From positions 76,584,797 through 76,648,796 of the forward strand of contig CAKMRJ010005745.1 of assembly GCA_928212115.1 (NCBI GenBank): a DNA stretch of 64,000 bases. Reading direction: 5' to 3'. This document shows positions 1 to 12,257 of the stretch, in pieces. Origin of the DNA: Lactuca virosa. Lineage: Eukaryota; Streptophyta; Magnoliopsida; Asterales; Asteraceae. Made by a program: the position numbers and the translations under genes. Each line of letters starts with the position of its first letter. Positions within the stretch are counted from its first letter, which is position 1. The notes beneath the pieces were generated by a model. It had not been told where the DNA came from. It saw only the letters and a program-made list of their open reading frames with translations, and ran no database searches.

Positions 1-1273
1 ATTTTTTCATCTCTGATTCTTTGTCAGCTTGAAGAGTATTAGCATAACGCCATCTGAGACTACAATCAGAGGCATCATTGATAAGAGCCATAAGACTTTT
101 AACATTTAGTCCTTTCTCTTCAAAGGTCTCCTCTTCTTCAGCCCATTCCTCAGATTCCTCCTACTTTGCAATAAAGGCTTTTGGCAGAGAGACGTTTTCC
201 GTTTTTATGTGGGCTAGCAGGTTCTTGTACAAGACTTCAAAATTCGCCGTGCTTTGAGTTTTTTTCTTCTCTTTACAGTCCCTGGCAACATGGTCAGGGC
301 TTCCACAGTTAAAACGGTTACCTGAATTTATTTTCTCTGATTAGAGCCTTCTTGTTGAACTACCTCCCTTGGAATGAGCTCTTTAGACTCCATTTGATCT
401 GCTTTCTTCATATCTTTTCACAATGAGTCCAACACTAGCAACTAGTTCATCAATAATTTCATCATTACTAGCTTCACCCTGATTAGAACCATCAGATTCG
501 CTGATGAGATTGATTGCTTCTTTTCGGGAGACCAAGGCTACACATTTCTCTTTGTTGGAGTCTGTCATGATGTCTTTACAAAGAGCTTTAGTTTCTTCGT
601 AGTTTCGTAGATTTCCAAACAAGGAGTTGAGATCCACAAGGTTTATCTTCTCATTGTTCTTAAGAACATCAGCATGATGTTCCCAACTTTTCCCAATAGA
701 ATCAAAGAACTTTAAAACTAACTGAGAGGAATGCTTGACAACTCCCAACCTGTACATATCATTCACCAAGCAATTAAACTTGTTAAAGGTTTAAGTTAGA
801 GATTCACCTTGCTGAGCAAAGAAGTACTCATATATCCGATTAAGATTGTTGATGGTTGTTTCTTGAACTTCCACATTGCCCTCATAAGCCACAGTCAACG
901 TCTACATTATCTCTTGAGCCGACTTACAATTTTAAACAAGATGATACACATGATAAGGAAGAGAGTTTCCTATGACTGCCCTTTTTTTCACATCAAGACT
1001 GATACGTCTCCTATCATTGTCATCAAAACTAGCCTTTGGATTTTGTTTTAAGGGACCAATAGGAGCATTATCAACCAAAGGTTGATACATAGGAACGTGT
1101 GGACCTTTCTCTACGAGGTTAAGCATATCGAAATCCATGGTTTCAAGAACAACCATAGCCTTTAATTTCCACATTGCAAAGTTGTGTTCATAGAAAGGAG
1201 GGATCTTGTTGAGAGCAGACAATTTGGGATTATAAGTGGTCAACACAATAACTTGAGTGTATCGTAAACTCAC
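1..1273 (-). pseudogene. Ty1/copia gag remnant, copy A
   Basis: Minus-strand capsid/nucleocapsid region of a copia retrotransposon. From its 5' end (about 1245) it shows the typical gag opening with FAMWKLKAMV, continues through AVIGNSLPYHVY, then after in-frame stops continues as SWEHHADVL and KINLVDLNSLFGNLRNYEETKAL (383-769). It ends in a nucleocapsid knuckle, RFNCGSPDHVARDC, in which the first cysteine of CCHC is replaced by Arg. Several stops make it non-functional. The identical stops occur in copy B, where the protease portion is also visible. The Met-type primer site and LTR lie immediately upstream on the minus strand. Confidence 0.85.
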
Positions 1274-1284
1274 TCTGATACCAA
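1273..1284 (-). promoter_or_regulatory. Primer-binding site (tRNA-iMet type), copy A
   Basis: On the minus strand the bases directly after the LTR read TTGGTATCAGAG, the usual complement of the 3' end of plant initiator tRNA-Met used by copia elements. It lies just upstream of the gag remnant. Confidence 0.8.
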
Positions 1285-1285
1285 T

Positions 1286-1812
1286 TGAAGGTTTGTATCG
1301 ATCAGATACACTCAAGTACGAGTAATAAATAACAAACAAACAAAACAAAGATTAAATAGAAAAACGAAAGAACACGAATAATCATAAAGATACTTTCACT
1401 AAGAAAGAGGGTTCTCATAAAGAGAACGATGTCACAAAGACGGTCACCAAGACTACATTAGGGTTTCACCCTAATGTTGATTATATACGATTACAATAAC
1501 GAATATTCTACTAACTAAGGGATATATACCTATCAAAGTAAAGGTCTGCTCCTAATCACTAAGATTACGGATCAGACATCTACTCTATCTATTTGTATAA
1601 CTACCTAATATACATATGATCACCAAGATCATGGAGTTCCTGCTGACGCTGATCGATCTGGAGCTGGCGCTCTGATGCTGGCGCTGGTGCCGGTGGTCAG
1701 TGTGTAGTGTTTGACTCATCAGATCATAAGGTGTGACCTTACAAATTAGTATCCAATGGCAACAATATAATGAATAACATATGATTAAGTTGTTTTGGGC
1801 TCTCAAATCTCA
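1286..1812 (-). mobile_element. Copia 5' LTR, copy A
   Basis: Minus-strand LTR adjoining the primer site. It ends CCTTCA next to the PBS. The far end is my estimate, TGAGATTTGAGAGCC, giving TGA..TCA inverted ends. It contains an extra 14-bp unit near 1670 compared with copy B. No second LTR of the same sequence is seen in the window, so the outer limit is tentative. Confidence 0.55.
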
Positions 1813-4539
1813 TTCTGAGTATGGGTTTTTTTTCCGGTGTAAAGACTCATCAAATCTTGTATGTGATTGACTTCTAGGCTAGACTCATCTACAATGTGTT
1901 CCTAGTGACAGGGTTTGTTCCTCCCTAACATCTTGGTTTTTTTCTTCAACACATAGCATACTCAAGAATACATCTTCTTTTATCTTATCCATGCAAATAA
2001 CTTCATATTCCAAATCAATATCTTCTAAAAAAGTTATTGATAACATATCTCCATGCTCTTCTTTATCCCCTTGTTCATTTATATATGAATTGTTTTCTTC
2101 CAACTCTCCATTTCAGTCTTGTCCTCATCAAACCATTGATCTAATTCATCATCCAAATCGTCAATATATGGAAATTTGGCCTCCCTTTAGTGGTATACAA
2201 TTTCTAACAGAATTACATAGTCCAAGTCAGTTTTAATATATCTAAGACTTGAATAGAAAGATTCATTATGGACATAATACTACAATTCTTATAGTCTTCT
2301 TGCACGTATATTGTAAGGAAAGTTACACATCCTGGCAAATCCATATCAGAAAAGGCAACATCACTGAATAGTATCTTCTTACCTTTATAATATTAGAATG
2401 GACACCTTACAAAATACCCTGGAAAGTTAAGTTCAACTTTGAGATATATAGGATCTCGGGATCATTTTCAATCAAGGACATCTATCCTACAAAAAACATT
2501 TATAGTAACATCACTTTTAATTACACATTTTGTAGTGCTTCTGGGAGATCATGCAAGAAAGGTTTGGGACTTATACATGTTTGGTCGATCGAAAAAACCA
2601 TATTTCTTTGATGAAATTCATATGCATGTGTTTTTTATTTGATAAAGTTTGTCCCTCTATTTAAATGAGATATATTCGGCTTTAATAAAAAAAACATTAC
2701 ATGTGTAAACACATAAAATTCAGCAAAATAATCTACTCTAATAAACGAAATTTTTTTTGCCACATGTCACATTCTCATTGATTTGGCCACATGTCATTTT
2801 GTGGTTATTTTCAACTAAATTTTTTCCACATGACATTTTGTGGTTTTTTTCATTTTATTAAATTTCATATAATATTTAAATATAATAATTACAATAAATG
2901 TAATAATAAATGCATAACAATTTCAATAATTGACTTTCCTTCTAGTTTTAAATTTTCTAAATTAAAACTTCATTAGTTTCTTTTGTTTATTTATCTAAAT
3001 TATTTGTTTAAATTTAAAAGAGAAAAAAAAACATTTTAATTTTAATAATTGAATATTTTTCTAATTTTTCTTATAAACTCAAACTTTTTTAAATATTTAG
3101 AATTTTCATATTTTTTCTAAATGAACCCATGTAATACATGTGTTTTACACCTAGTTTAATTACATAAAAAAACTTGACAGCCGGACTCTTTTATTGGATG
3201 CCCCCTTCACTTTCGTCAAAGTGACCATAATGACACAATTCTTGAAACATTAAGCAGTGCACAAAAATAAATGATGGAACATTTAAAACTAAAGGCAGTA
3301 TATCATTATATTGTTACCTTATAATGACATAATCCCTAAAAATGCAACGTTCTGAGTGTAATTAATATATGATGTTTTTTGTGCGACACAGATACCATTT
3401 TCTATATAATATTTTATACACACATAATAAGACATGTTTGAAAAATAGTATTTCAACGATAGTTTAAATCATCAATTTACACACACACAAAAAAAAAAAA
3501 AGTTTCATATGGATTGAAGCACAGCTAGACATGAGTTTTGAACTATGATCTTTTGTACATTAGTAATACATACCTCAACATTGGCTTTTCAATAAGAATG
3601 GTTGATCTTCATTTTTATATTATTATTATATTACTGTTATATAGTAGCATTGATATCTTTTTCTTCTATTATCATATATAGTGGGAACCACCAACACTGG
3701 GGGACCTACAATAGTCGAGATTGAGAAATAGAATGATCTTCCAAGATACTTATATGGGGACCTACTTGGTTGGAAACATATGGATAATGGATGTCTCTGC
3801 TAATGCCCCTTCTTTTATTTTCCTTTTTGCAGCTACGTTTTTCCCAGCCACATAAGATACCTAATGGGCTTTTAGTTTAAGTTGGGCTGCTATTAATTCT
3901 GTTTTGGTCAACCATTTAAAGCACAAATGGTAGTTTTTTTTTTTTTTCTTGATTCTATATAAAACGTGAATGGCCCCTTTTCGCCTCTTAATTTATTTTC
4001 TTCCATCTCGTTTTATTTCTTTACTTCCCTGCGTGAGTTTGTTTCGAAGATGGTGGGCCTTTAATAGCATAATGGGCTGCCTAGATAGGGTGTTGGACAG
4101 CGCCGGTTATGATGTTCACGAAGCTATAAACTGGTCCAAACTTCGTCCAACTCCACTCATTTTCTGTGAGATCGATGATCAACGACTTGGAAAGACATCC
4201 TCAATATTTCAGCTCAATCGTTTTATCCTCCGTCTGATCATTTGAAGAAGATCGTGCAATGCTGCCAAAAATTCAAAAATTCATTTTGCTTTTCTTGATC
4301 ACGTACCTTGATACGAGATTTCAACCAGTGTTGCAAGACTTTTGATGTGGCTTTAAAGATGCTCAATCATATCATCCTGCTTGTACAAATCTATATAAAT
4401 TTAACTTAAACGAGTAAAAGTATCTAAAACAATAAATCTAATGATTTAATGAAAAAAAATAATAATAAAAGAGCAAAAATTCAAATAAAAAATATTGAAA
4501 AAGCTAATATTCGATAAATCTAAATATCAGCCAAACATA

Positions 4540-4541
<2 letters not shown>
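1813..4541. other. AT-rich DNA without recognised gene (copy A; B counterpart 30706-33439)
   Basis: No coding region can be supported. Around 2680-3165 the sequence is very AT-rich, with repeated CCACATGTCA/CCACATGACA words and ends resembling each other as an inverted repeat (TTACATGTGTAAACAC at the left, ATACATGTGTTTTACACC at the right), so it may be an old MITE. A short open frame at 3970-4245 has a TATA-like string (TATATAAAA) only about 12 bp upstream of its ATG, too close for that ATG to be inside a transcript from it. Confidence 0.4.

Positions 4542-4613
<72 letters not shown>
4542..4613. repeat. (CT)n microsatellite, copy A
   Basis: About 36 uninterrupted CT units. The duplicate at 33440-33515 is slightly longer and follows a CCAT interruption. 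Confidence 0.98.
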
Positions 4614-4616
<3 letters not shown>

Positions 4617-5024
4617 AAATTAAGGGAAGACAAGAAGGTTTATTTAGTTGGAAGTCTAGCAAATATTATTCCTACTATGTAGATTAACCATTAAGGATAA
4701 TCCATCTTGTATGTCTCCAATTTGAGGTACAGCTCTAACCACTCTATAGGTTGATGAACTATTGGTTTATATTGTTCTAAATAGATATGTGGCTTGGGAT
4801 TAATCGAAAATTTTACTATACTAATAATTCATTTGTTTGTATTTTGATGAATGCTTTTGTAAACAAATCCCCAACACAAACTCCCACTTCCTATATGATC
4901 CCACTATCTATAGATCCTCAAAGCTTATTTTATCTCTCACTAATTCATGACCTTTCATCTATCTTTGAAATATTGATTGGTCTTGCAATGCCATTTGCTG
5001 TACTCGAACACAACTTGACCATTT
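4614..5024 (-). pseudogene. Old copia element, 3' portion, copy A
   Basis: Strongly decayed minus-strand sequence. It flanks the gypsy solo LTR whose TSD (CTATA) joins it to 6825-6937, where copia motifs are clear. Here only weak similarity remains (for example a minus-strand frame with GDLFTKAF near 4850, reminiscent of the end of copia RNase H), so assignment rests mainly on continuity. Counterpart in B: 33516-33921. Confidence 0.4.
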
Positions 5025-5029
5025 CTATA

Positions 5030-6819
5030 TGTAACAGCCCAATTTTTCAAATAAAAATTTTCATTTAAATACTAATCCATGTTCCTTAATTGTAAATTCC
5101 AACCATAAAGTATTTCTCAAACATCCATTACATCGATTAAATTATCAAAAGATCAGAATGTCCATAACAAAATGCTGGAGAGTGCGTGTTGCGCCATCAT
5201 GTCGGGCCCTTGCTCTTAGATCCCGAAGTACCTGTAAGAACCAACAGACTGTAAGTTAATGCTTAGTGAGATCCCTATAACATACCACACATACAATCAT
5301 ATAAATCCACATACGCCATGCATACAAACAAATATGTAAGGAATCCATAGAAACCCTCCTTGGTCTTACACCGGATGCCATGGGAACCCCCACATGGTCT
5401 TAACCAACTGCCATGGGAACCCCCACATGGTCATAATCAACTGCCATGGGAACCCCCACATGGTCTTCACATGATTACATAACATATTAATAACACTTCC
5501 ACAAAATGATTATTACAGCTAAATAACATGGTCCGCCCTTAGTGCCTTCGACCCATTGGTATGGTGAGGAAACTCACCTCAGTCAGCTGAACACGAAAGT
5601 TCCTCGCCTAACAGTCCGAAATCACACACTGAACAATAACACCATTAACCCTAAATTAGGATTATAACACAATCTAATCAAAGAGTCCAAACACCTAAGC
5701 CCAAGTCCTTCCATAGTGGCCTAAAAGTCTTCCCTTTGTTAATGGGCTTAAGGTCCATGACAAAACTTATTAATGGCCCACATGGCCCAATAAGGCCCTA
5801 CCAATATAATTATGGTCAAACACAGAATATCAGCCCACAACTCTAAATTGGACCAGGCCCAACACTGATTGAAGCCCACTACACCTAAAAGCCCACTCAA
5901 AGCCCAAAATCCAACTGGAGTGAGTACACCTTGCGTACCACTCTAGTACGCCCAACGTACTGACTATGAAGATGTACGCGCAGCGTACAACTTGCTACGC
6001 ACGGCGTACAAACGGGTTATGCACTAAACTACCATTAAGTGATTAATACTTAACATTTCAACGTCAAACTTCAGATCCGAGTCCAATAAGATGTCCTAGG
6101 GCATAAAGTTATCAACTTTATTCCCTTGCATGCCATGAATGACCCCAATAGTCCATCCTTTCCATTAAGACCTCATTTAAGACTTCTAACTCATGCATGG
6201 AGTCAAAACCACCTTCAAGATGTCACCTTTATGCATCTAACAAGCTCAAGGATCTCAGATCTATCTATTCTAGTCTCTGGAGTTGCTCAACTCACAAGAG
6301 AAGGTCCAAAAGCCAAAAAGGGACTCCATAAAAAACCCTAGCTCAATATAATGAAAGAGATGACGAGGTTATGACTTTATACCTTCAGAATTTCCTCAAG
6401 AAGATCTAGATGCAGGATCTAGAAGCTCAATGACACCCAAAGCTTGATCACCACCTTCTCCTTCTTGAATGCTCTCTAAAATGGCCACCAACACACTTTC
6501 TAAGCTTAAGAATCACACTCACAAGGATATCTGAGGTTAAGGTACGATATGAGGCTATAGAGGCTGGTTATGGTTTAGTCCTAATGAGTTAAGGATGCTT
6601 AAATAGGTGTCAAGTCCAGAAATTAGGGTTTTGACCATCCATCACGTACGCCCCGCATACCCCATGGTACGCCCAGCATACGTGCCAACCCTCCACGATC
6701 ATCCATCCTTAGTACGCTAAGCGTACTCCTGGAGTACGCCCAGCATACGAAGGGGCCATTATGAACTAATTTTTCCTTCAAGGGTATAAAGGGTTAATTA
6801 CCTGTTTTGGAGTGTTACA
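5030..6819 (-). mobile_element. Ty3/gypsy-type solo LTR, copy A
   Basis: A 1.79-kb sequence with ends TGTAAC...GTTACA flanked by perfect 5-bp direct repeats CTATA (5025-5029 and 6820-6824), with no internal region: a solo LTR. The minus strand is the likely sense, because its U3 side has a TATA-like CCTATTTAAG (6598-6607). GTACGC/GCGTAC words cluster at 6650-6750 and again at 5930-6010. Three copies of a roughly 32-bp unit containing CCATGGGAACCCCCACATGG lie at 5378-5464. It is inserted in the old minus-strand copia element. Confidence 0.9.
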
Positions 6820-6824
6820 CTATA

Positions 6825-6937
6825 GAGTTTCTTCTTTACTTTAAAACATGCTCCATGCTTGTCTTTACAAAGGCCATTATCATTGAATGTCACATCCTTA
6901 CTTCTAATCACCATTCTACTATGGTCATCCCATAAAC
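6825..6937 (-). pseudogene. Old copia pol fragment between two solo LTRs, copy A
   Basis: On the minus strand it reads LWDDHSRMVIRSKDVTFNDN, matching the conserved copia stretch between integrase and reverse transcriptase (IRSRDVTFNE type). It is bounded on one side by the gypsy LTR TSD (CTATA) and on the other by the copia-LTR TSD (TAAAC, 6933-6937). Confidence 0.75.
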
Positions 6938-7418
6938 TGTTAGAGGAAATAAGGTTTATGTTGGAGATCTGGATACCCCCTTGGATCGTGTGAAAACTTT
7001 CCGAACTGATATTTCTACCCTATGCCTGGGTTGCAAGAAATTCAGCCTAGGATAATCCAAGAGGACACTTACGAATCTAGGCACAAAAATCGTAAGCCAA
7101 ATTGATAGAAAGATGCTATGTTCGTCTGAAGAAAAAGAGAGATAATGATTGTGTGTCTCTTCTCAAAGAGAAGATCCGTTTATATATAAACGAGATTAGC
7201 GTTTGCCTCTTAGGGTTGGTCGTCATGGGTTGTTTTGGAAGCAAGTCAGGAAATCCGGAATTTAATGAGGATTTAGGGTTTCCAAAACTAACGAATTTCG
7301 TTACCATAATCACCCTCAAGAATTTGAATTTCCCACTATGTTCCCATATGTAAAATTCGGAGCGCGGGGGTGGTCAACGAGACCCCGGCCATGGGCTCTG
7401 CCCCTTTTGAACCCAGCT
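6938..7418 (-). mobile_element. Truncated copia-type solo LTR, copy A
   Basis: Same LTR as 35834-36462 in B, cut by the 11.7-kb deletion. It starts TGTTAGAGG after TSD TAAAC (6933-6937). Contains a TATA-like TATATATAAACG near 7180 and the start of the G/C-rich GGGGCTCTGCCCC hairpin. Confidence 0.8.
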
Positions 7419-7424
7419 AGGGGA
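7390..7424. other. Deletion scar in copy A
   Basis: Copy A reads cccag-ct-aggggaacat. The first part matches B at 36342-36346 and the last part matches B at 48057 onward. Both parental breakpoints carry AGGGGA, so the scar looks like a microhomology or filler-type end-joining product that removed about 11.7 kb. About 35 bp between two GCCCCT repeats just upstream is also missing in A. Confidence 0.8.
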
Positions 7425-10092
7425 ACATAATCTAATAAAGGATAGAGGTGCGAGATTTGTTGATCAGAAATGTAGATTTTACCAAACAAATTGGGTGAAA
7501 AAAAGGTGTTCATTTGGTTAACCAATCGCCAGTTCATGTTGTTGCTTCTCCTAAGTCTTTTTACTGTTGCTTTAAACATAGAAAATCTTGTTCTCGACCC
7601 ACTTCCGGCTACTGTTCCAACAACAACAGTAGCAGCACCAGTTGTTATTGTTGTTGCTGCTCCGGTACTGGCTGCTGTCCCGGTTGGGGGCTAATGCTCA
7701 TGTTAATGTTAATATCGATGATTGGTCAGATTCGCTTTCTGAACCTCCTGTTTTCAGACGTGACAATTTTGAAGGTGCATCTCCTATTAATGTTAATTCT
7801 AGAATTTTAAGTTCTCATGGTTCCTCTAAATTGTTGAAAAAACGGGTGGGTCCCATATAATGTAGAGGATATCCCGAATGTTATCAAGTTGTATGTTGAG
7901 ATGCGTGGGTTACTTGGTTATGATATGGAAGGTAATAAACACAAGGTTAGGCAGATTTTGGCTAGTATTGGTGTAATTCAAGTTGATCAATGAATTGTCT
8001 CTCTTTGAATATTTGCACCACCCGTTCTTTTTCCAAAAGGGAGTGTTGTTTTTGGGGATTCAAGAAAAAAGGATGACATAATTGGATTTGTTTAGAGTTC
8101 GGAGTATGTAGGGTAATGTAAACTTTGATTTTGCTTTTACTAGTTCTCGTGGGAGATCGAGGGGTTTGTTATCGATATGGGATTCGAGTGTGTTTGTGGA
8201 GAATAGTATTTATTTTACTAGTAATTTTATTAGTGTAGAGGTTTGTGGGTTCCTCTGAATATGGAATGCCATATGTTGACTGTTTATACGTCTCAAAATC
8301 TTGCTGGCAAACAACAGTTGTGGGACTATATTTCCTCATTTATCCCTCTTCAAGGTGGTAATATTATCATTTTTGGCAATTTTAATGTTGCTAGGTGTGA
8401 AGATGAAAGGTTTGGGTCTATTTTATTTTTTTTCAAAAACTCAGCTGAAGCATTCAATGACTTTATTGATGATTATGGGTTGGTTGATGTTCTTATGATC
8501 GAAAGAAGTATATGAGAGTTGATTTTTCGGCTACTAAACTAAGTAAGCTAGATTGCTTCTCAGTTTCAGAGGAGATTTTTGATAGATTTCAAGCCTTGTA
8601 GGTGATGGTATTAGATAGGAAATGTTCTGACCATTTTCCTATTTTACTTCACGACCATTCCGTGAATTTTGGTCCAAAACTATTTAAATTCTTTAACTCT
8701 TGGTTAAATATGGATGGGTTGGATGAGGTTGTTCATAGTCATATGGATGAGTTTGTTGTTGATCAAAGTTGCAGCAATTTTGCTTTGTTAATAAAATTAA
8801 TTTAATCAAAAATAGAATATGTGAATGACATGCACAAGTTAAAGAAGTCAACGATTCGAAAAAACCGCATCTTCAAAATCAGTTTCAGTTGATAATGGTT
8901 CTGCTTCTGTTGATTGATGAACGAGAGAAAATAACTTCTTGAGGAGCTGATTAGGTTGGAGAAAATTGATGCTCTTGATGTTGCTCAAAAAGAGAAGGTT
9001 AACTGGTTAATTGAAGGGATGAGAATTCAAGTTTTTTTTTTTCATGGGATGCTGAAAAAAGAAGAGGTGTCAGATGATGATTCGTGTGGTTTCTATTGAT
9101 GGAGATTAGGTTACAGATCCAATAGTTGTTAAAAATCATTTTTATGATTTTAATGTTGCCAAATTTAAATCTTTTAATAATTTAAAGATGTCTTCCCGGA
9201 GTAACACATTTTCTACCCTCGGTTATGAGGCTGCTTCGGGTTTAGAAGCTGCGTTTTCACCCGAAGAAAATAAGGAGGCGGTTTGAGATTGTGGTAGTGA
9301 TCGAGCACCTGGTCCTGGGTTCTCTTTTAAATTTTCAGAACAGTACTGGGATATTTTAGGTAATGATGTCATAGCTTTTGTGCAAGAGTTTTTCTTGAAG
9401 CCTATTATTCCAGTTGGTTGTAATTTGTCTTTTATTACTCTTATTCTGAAGATTGATAACCCGCTCCTGGTGAAGGATCCCCCCCCCCCATCAGCCTTAT
9501 TGGAATGAAATTTAAAATTATTGCTAAATTTTTAGCTAACCGTTTAGCTTTGGTCCTTCATGATTTAATTGGGGTGGAGTAGTCAGCTTTTCTTAAGCGT
9601 CGTCAAATCTTAGACGACCTTCTTATGGTTAATGAGCTAATCATGTGGAGTAAAAAGAAAAAAAAGAAATTTCTTTTTTTAAGCTTGATTTTGAGAAATC
9701 GTATGATTCGATTAGCTGGGATTATTTGGATCAGATTATGTCTTATATGGGTTTTGGAGATAGGAGGTGTATGTGGGATTAGGGGTCTTTTTAAAATCTC
9801 TAGATCTTCCGTTCTTATGAATGGAAGCACTACAAATGAATTTCATTTGTTTAGAGGTCTAAGGAAGGGGGATCCAATCTCACATTTTCTTTTTCTTATT
9901 GCCATGGAAGGTCTTCATGTAGTCATGGAGGATGCATTACTTCTATCCTTTTTTGGGGGAGTAAATGTGGGTGATTCTAATTTGAGTATTTGTCATCTCT
10001 TTTATGCAAATGATGCGCTATTTTTGGGTGAATGGGATGAGAGAAATATTTGAAACCTTAATATGATACTTCTGTGTGTTTACATGGTGCCT
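7420..10092 (+). pseudogene. LINE ORF2 (endonuclease and RT) remnant, copy A
   Basis: Non-LTR retrotransposon ORF2 in broken frames. Endonuclease remains lie at about 8040-8640: FGIQE, IFGNFNVARCEDERFGS and then LDRKCSDHFPILL, the conserved SDH of APE-type endonucleases. Reverse transcriptase remains are at about 9480-10053: FHLFRGLRKGDPIS and LFYANDALFLGEWD, where the catalytic YADD has become YAND. It starts at the deletion scar, so ORF1 is missing here, and ends abruptly just after the RT motif at an LTR-like boundary. RNase H, 3' UTR and poly-A tail are absent. Confidence 0.9.
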
Positions 10093-11545
10093 TGTGACAT
10101 CCCACAATTTAGGTCAAAGATTGTCAACGGTCAAGTTCACAGTAAATCTCTTTGTAATTTCACTCATTGAGTTTTAGTGCATCTTATGTGAAATAAATGA
10201 GTTCGTTTCAACGATTATAAGATAGCATGGGTATCTTACTTCCAAATATGTAATATGGCAAACAAATCAAACAGCTCAAACTGCAACCCTAATAATGCGT
10301 CTGAAAAACTGAAATTTCTTATTAAGCAGTTGTGAGCAAAACAAACATTCTAGTCTCGTAGTACATATTTACCTTTTTGAGAAAATATAAAGAACGTCCA
10401 AAACGGAGTTCGTATGCAAAAGATTGGACCCAGTCTATAGCATAATATTTAATTTCATATTTGAAATATTTTTAGTAAAAATATTTATAAAAGTTGAAAA
10501 ATCAGACTTTTTCAGCTTAATTAAATGCAAAACTTTAACCGTCATTTGACGATCAGTATACCGGAATTCAATTCCGTCTGCGGTTCTGGAATCACCACGA
10601 CCGAAACAATAAACAGGCACATTCATAATGATTTTTACACATCAAGATCTATTAACATAAACAATCGAGAAAATAGGTGACGACTTTGGCACTAAAATAA
10701 TAAATTGGAAATACATTGCATGTACTTGTGTATAACCTTACAATATCTTTTAAAAGTTACCAAAAATCAATCCCAAATATGAATTTGTGTGTATACCTTA
10801 CAAATTAATCTAGAATATATATTTTTTAGATTTTATTTTATACAACAAAAATCATTTGTAAATCTTTCAAATTGCCAAAATCCTTGAAGATCAAATTTGG
10901 ATCTGATTACAATCACGTTCACACTCTACCCTTATCACCCCTCACGTACCCCCTCTCCCTCACGCAACACCCTCAAATTCACTCATAATTTGCACAAACA
11001 CATTAAGTAAGAATGATATGCTTAGTACATCCACACAATCTCTTCTGTATCACAAGTGCTCCAACCCAAAAATTTGATCAAAATCATTTCTTGTTGCTTC
11101 TAAATCTCATTCAAAGTACACAAAATATACATTCAAATCTCTCCAAAAAATGATACCTTCTTTCACTCCTGATTTCTACCTCATTCCTTCCCATTTCTGG
11201 ATCGGAAGCCAAAGAAGAAAAGGAGGGGTTGGCACCGCCCATTCCAGCCTCCTCTTCACTTGCTTCTTCAATAAACAACAACCCTAAAGCACCCTTTACC
11301 TGTTGATTGATCGGAACTGCCACAAAAAAAGAGATGAACCAAGGAGGTTACCGAAGACCCTTTCCCTTCTTCCCGTCGAGCAAACACCATCGAACACACC
11401 AACTACGACACTATTGTTCCAACGAACCCTTTTTCTGGCCTCTTTCCCTTTGTAATATCTTAGCCACACCAAACCCCCTTCACACCCTCCTCCCGAGACA
11501 GAAGAGCACAAGATCTGCTCAAGCAGCCCTTGCTGCATTCGATCC
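10093..11545 (+). mobile_element. Putative LTR fragment of a gypsy element, copy A
   Basis: Starts TGTGACATCCCACAATTTAG, a typical opening of plant Ty3/gypsy LTRs, exactly where the LINE stops. No coding capacity is recognised. The sequence becomes C-rich and pyrimidine-rich toward 10900-11545. The right end is cut by the copia LTR at 11546, and no matching terminus or TSD is visible. Confidence 0.45.
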
Positions 11546-12257
11546 TGTTGGATTTGGTGTCTAAGCCCATAACTATAATTGGTATTACTTGATTAGATAG
11601 AAGCATGGTCCTTTTGGGTTTCCTTCACTCATACAATTGACAGGATGACTAGTAGAGAGAGAGTAGAATTTATTATTTGAAATAATAAATTGGTACTCAA
11701 AATGATTTATTAATATATTACAAGGTTAATATATTATTTGGAAATCATATTACTAATTAATATTTAATCAGAAATTAATTTGATATTAATTTTGGGATTA
11801 AAGGAACTGATTAATAATGGAGGGTTGTTTTGCAAATCGTTGATAGTTTGAAACTGGGCTACTGGACTACTTAATAAGGAGTGGACGAATTATATAGGAG
11901 GACCCTATAAATTTTGTCCAAGGCCTACTTGGTAAGAGGTCCATGGGTGCTTAAGCCTTAAGCAGGAATTAGGGTTTCCTCCATACCCCTTGCCGATTTT
12001 AGTTGTCTCTCCTCTCATTGGGTGTATGTGACTCCCTTGTTTGCAGCATTGATGGCACCTAAGCTTGCAAGAGTACAAGGATCATCAAGATTGACTTGTT
12101 ATTACACCCGTGAGGTAGTCTTCTAACCAGTGTTGTAAAACTCGCCGAGTTGGCCGATTACTCCTCCGAGTACTCGCTACTCGGCCCCTTACCGAGGCGA
12201 GTTGCAAAATCCCGAGTACTCCCCGATCGACCCTTACTGAACTTAGCAATGTTGTAA
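11546..12257 (+). mobile_element. Copia 5' LTR, copy A, truncated
   Basis: Counterpart of the 5' LTR at 52206-53446 (starts TGTTGGATTTGGTGTCTAAG). It is interrupted at 12128 by the hAT element and ends at the duplication boundary, so PBS, gag and the rest are absent. Relative to the 3' LTR at 60181-61010 it also lacks the segment with the TATA box, as the 5' LTR in B does. Confidence 0.9.
12128..12257. mobile_element. hAT-type MITE, 5' part, copy A
   Basis: Starts CAGTGTTGTAAAACTCG after CTTCTAAC (12120-12127), as in the complete element at 52812-53285. Similarity ends at 12257 within GTTGTAA. No 3' terminus or second TSD is found further right. Confidence 0.85.

Larger units (their letters stand above)
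1..12257 (+). repeat. Segmental duplication, copy A (left end outside window)
   Basis: Near-identical to 28907-52941, with scattered single-base changes and small indels: base 1 matches 28907, base 7420 matches 48058 and base 12128 matches 52812. The offset jumps from about 28.9 kb to about 40.6 kb at 7418 because A lacks about 11.7 kb present in B. The same nested insertions, TSDs and internal stop codons occur in both, so the DNA was duplicated after the elements had inserted and decayed. Matching stops at 12257 inside a hAT-type element. The left limit is not visible. Confidence 0.95.

Noticed and set aside
1885..2236. Acidic minus-strand frame possibly from a retroelement polyprotein
   Set aside because: Too short and unspecific to assign, and broken differently in the two copies.
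3970..4245. 91-residue open frame conserved in both duplication copies
   Set aside because: Conservation only reflects recent duplication. No domain is recognised, and the TATA-like string lies about 12 bp before the ATG.
5378..5464. Three regularly spaced 32-bp repeats, CRISPR-like at first sight
   Set aside because: Only three units with near-identical spacers, inside a plant gypsy LTR. A eukaryotic context excludes CRISPR.
11307..11564. Proline/serine-rich frames on both strands near 11300-11560 and 51770-52260
   Set aside because: Frames overlap on both strands, differ between the two copies by frameshifts, and one runs into the copia LTR.
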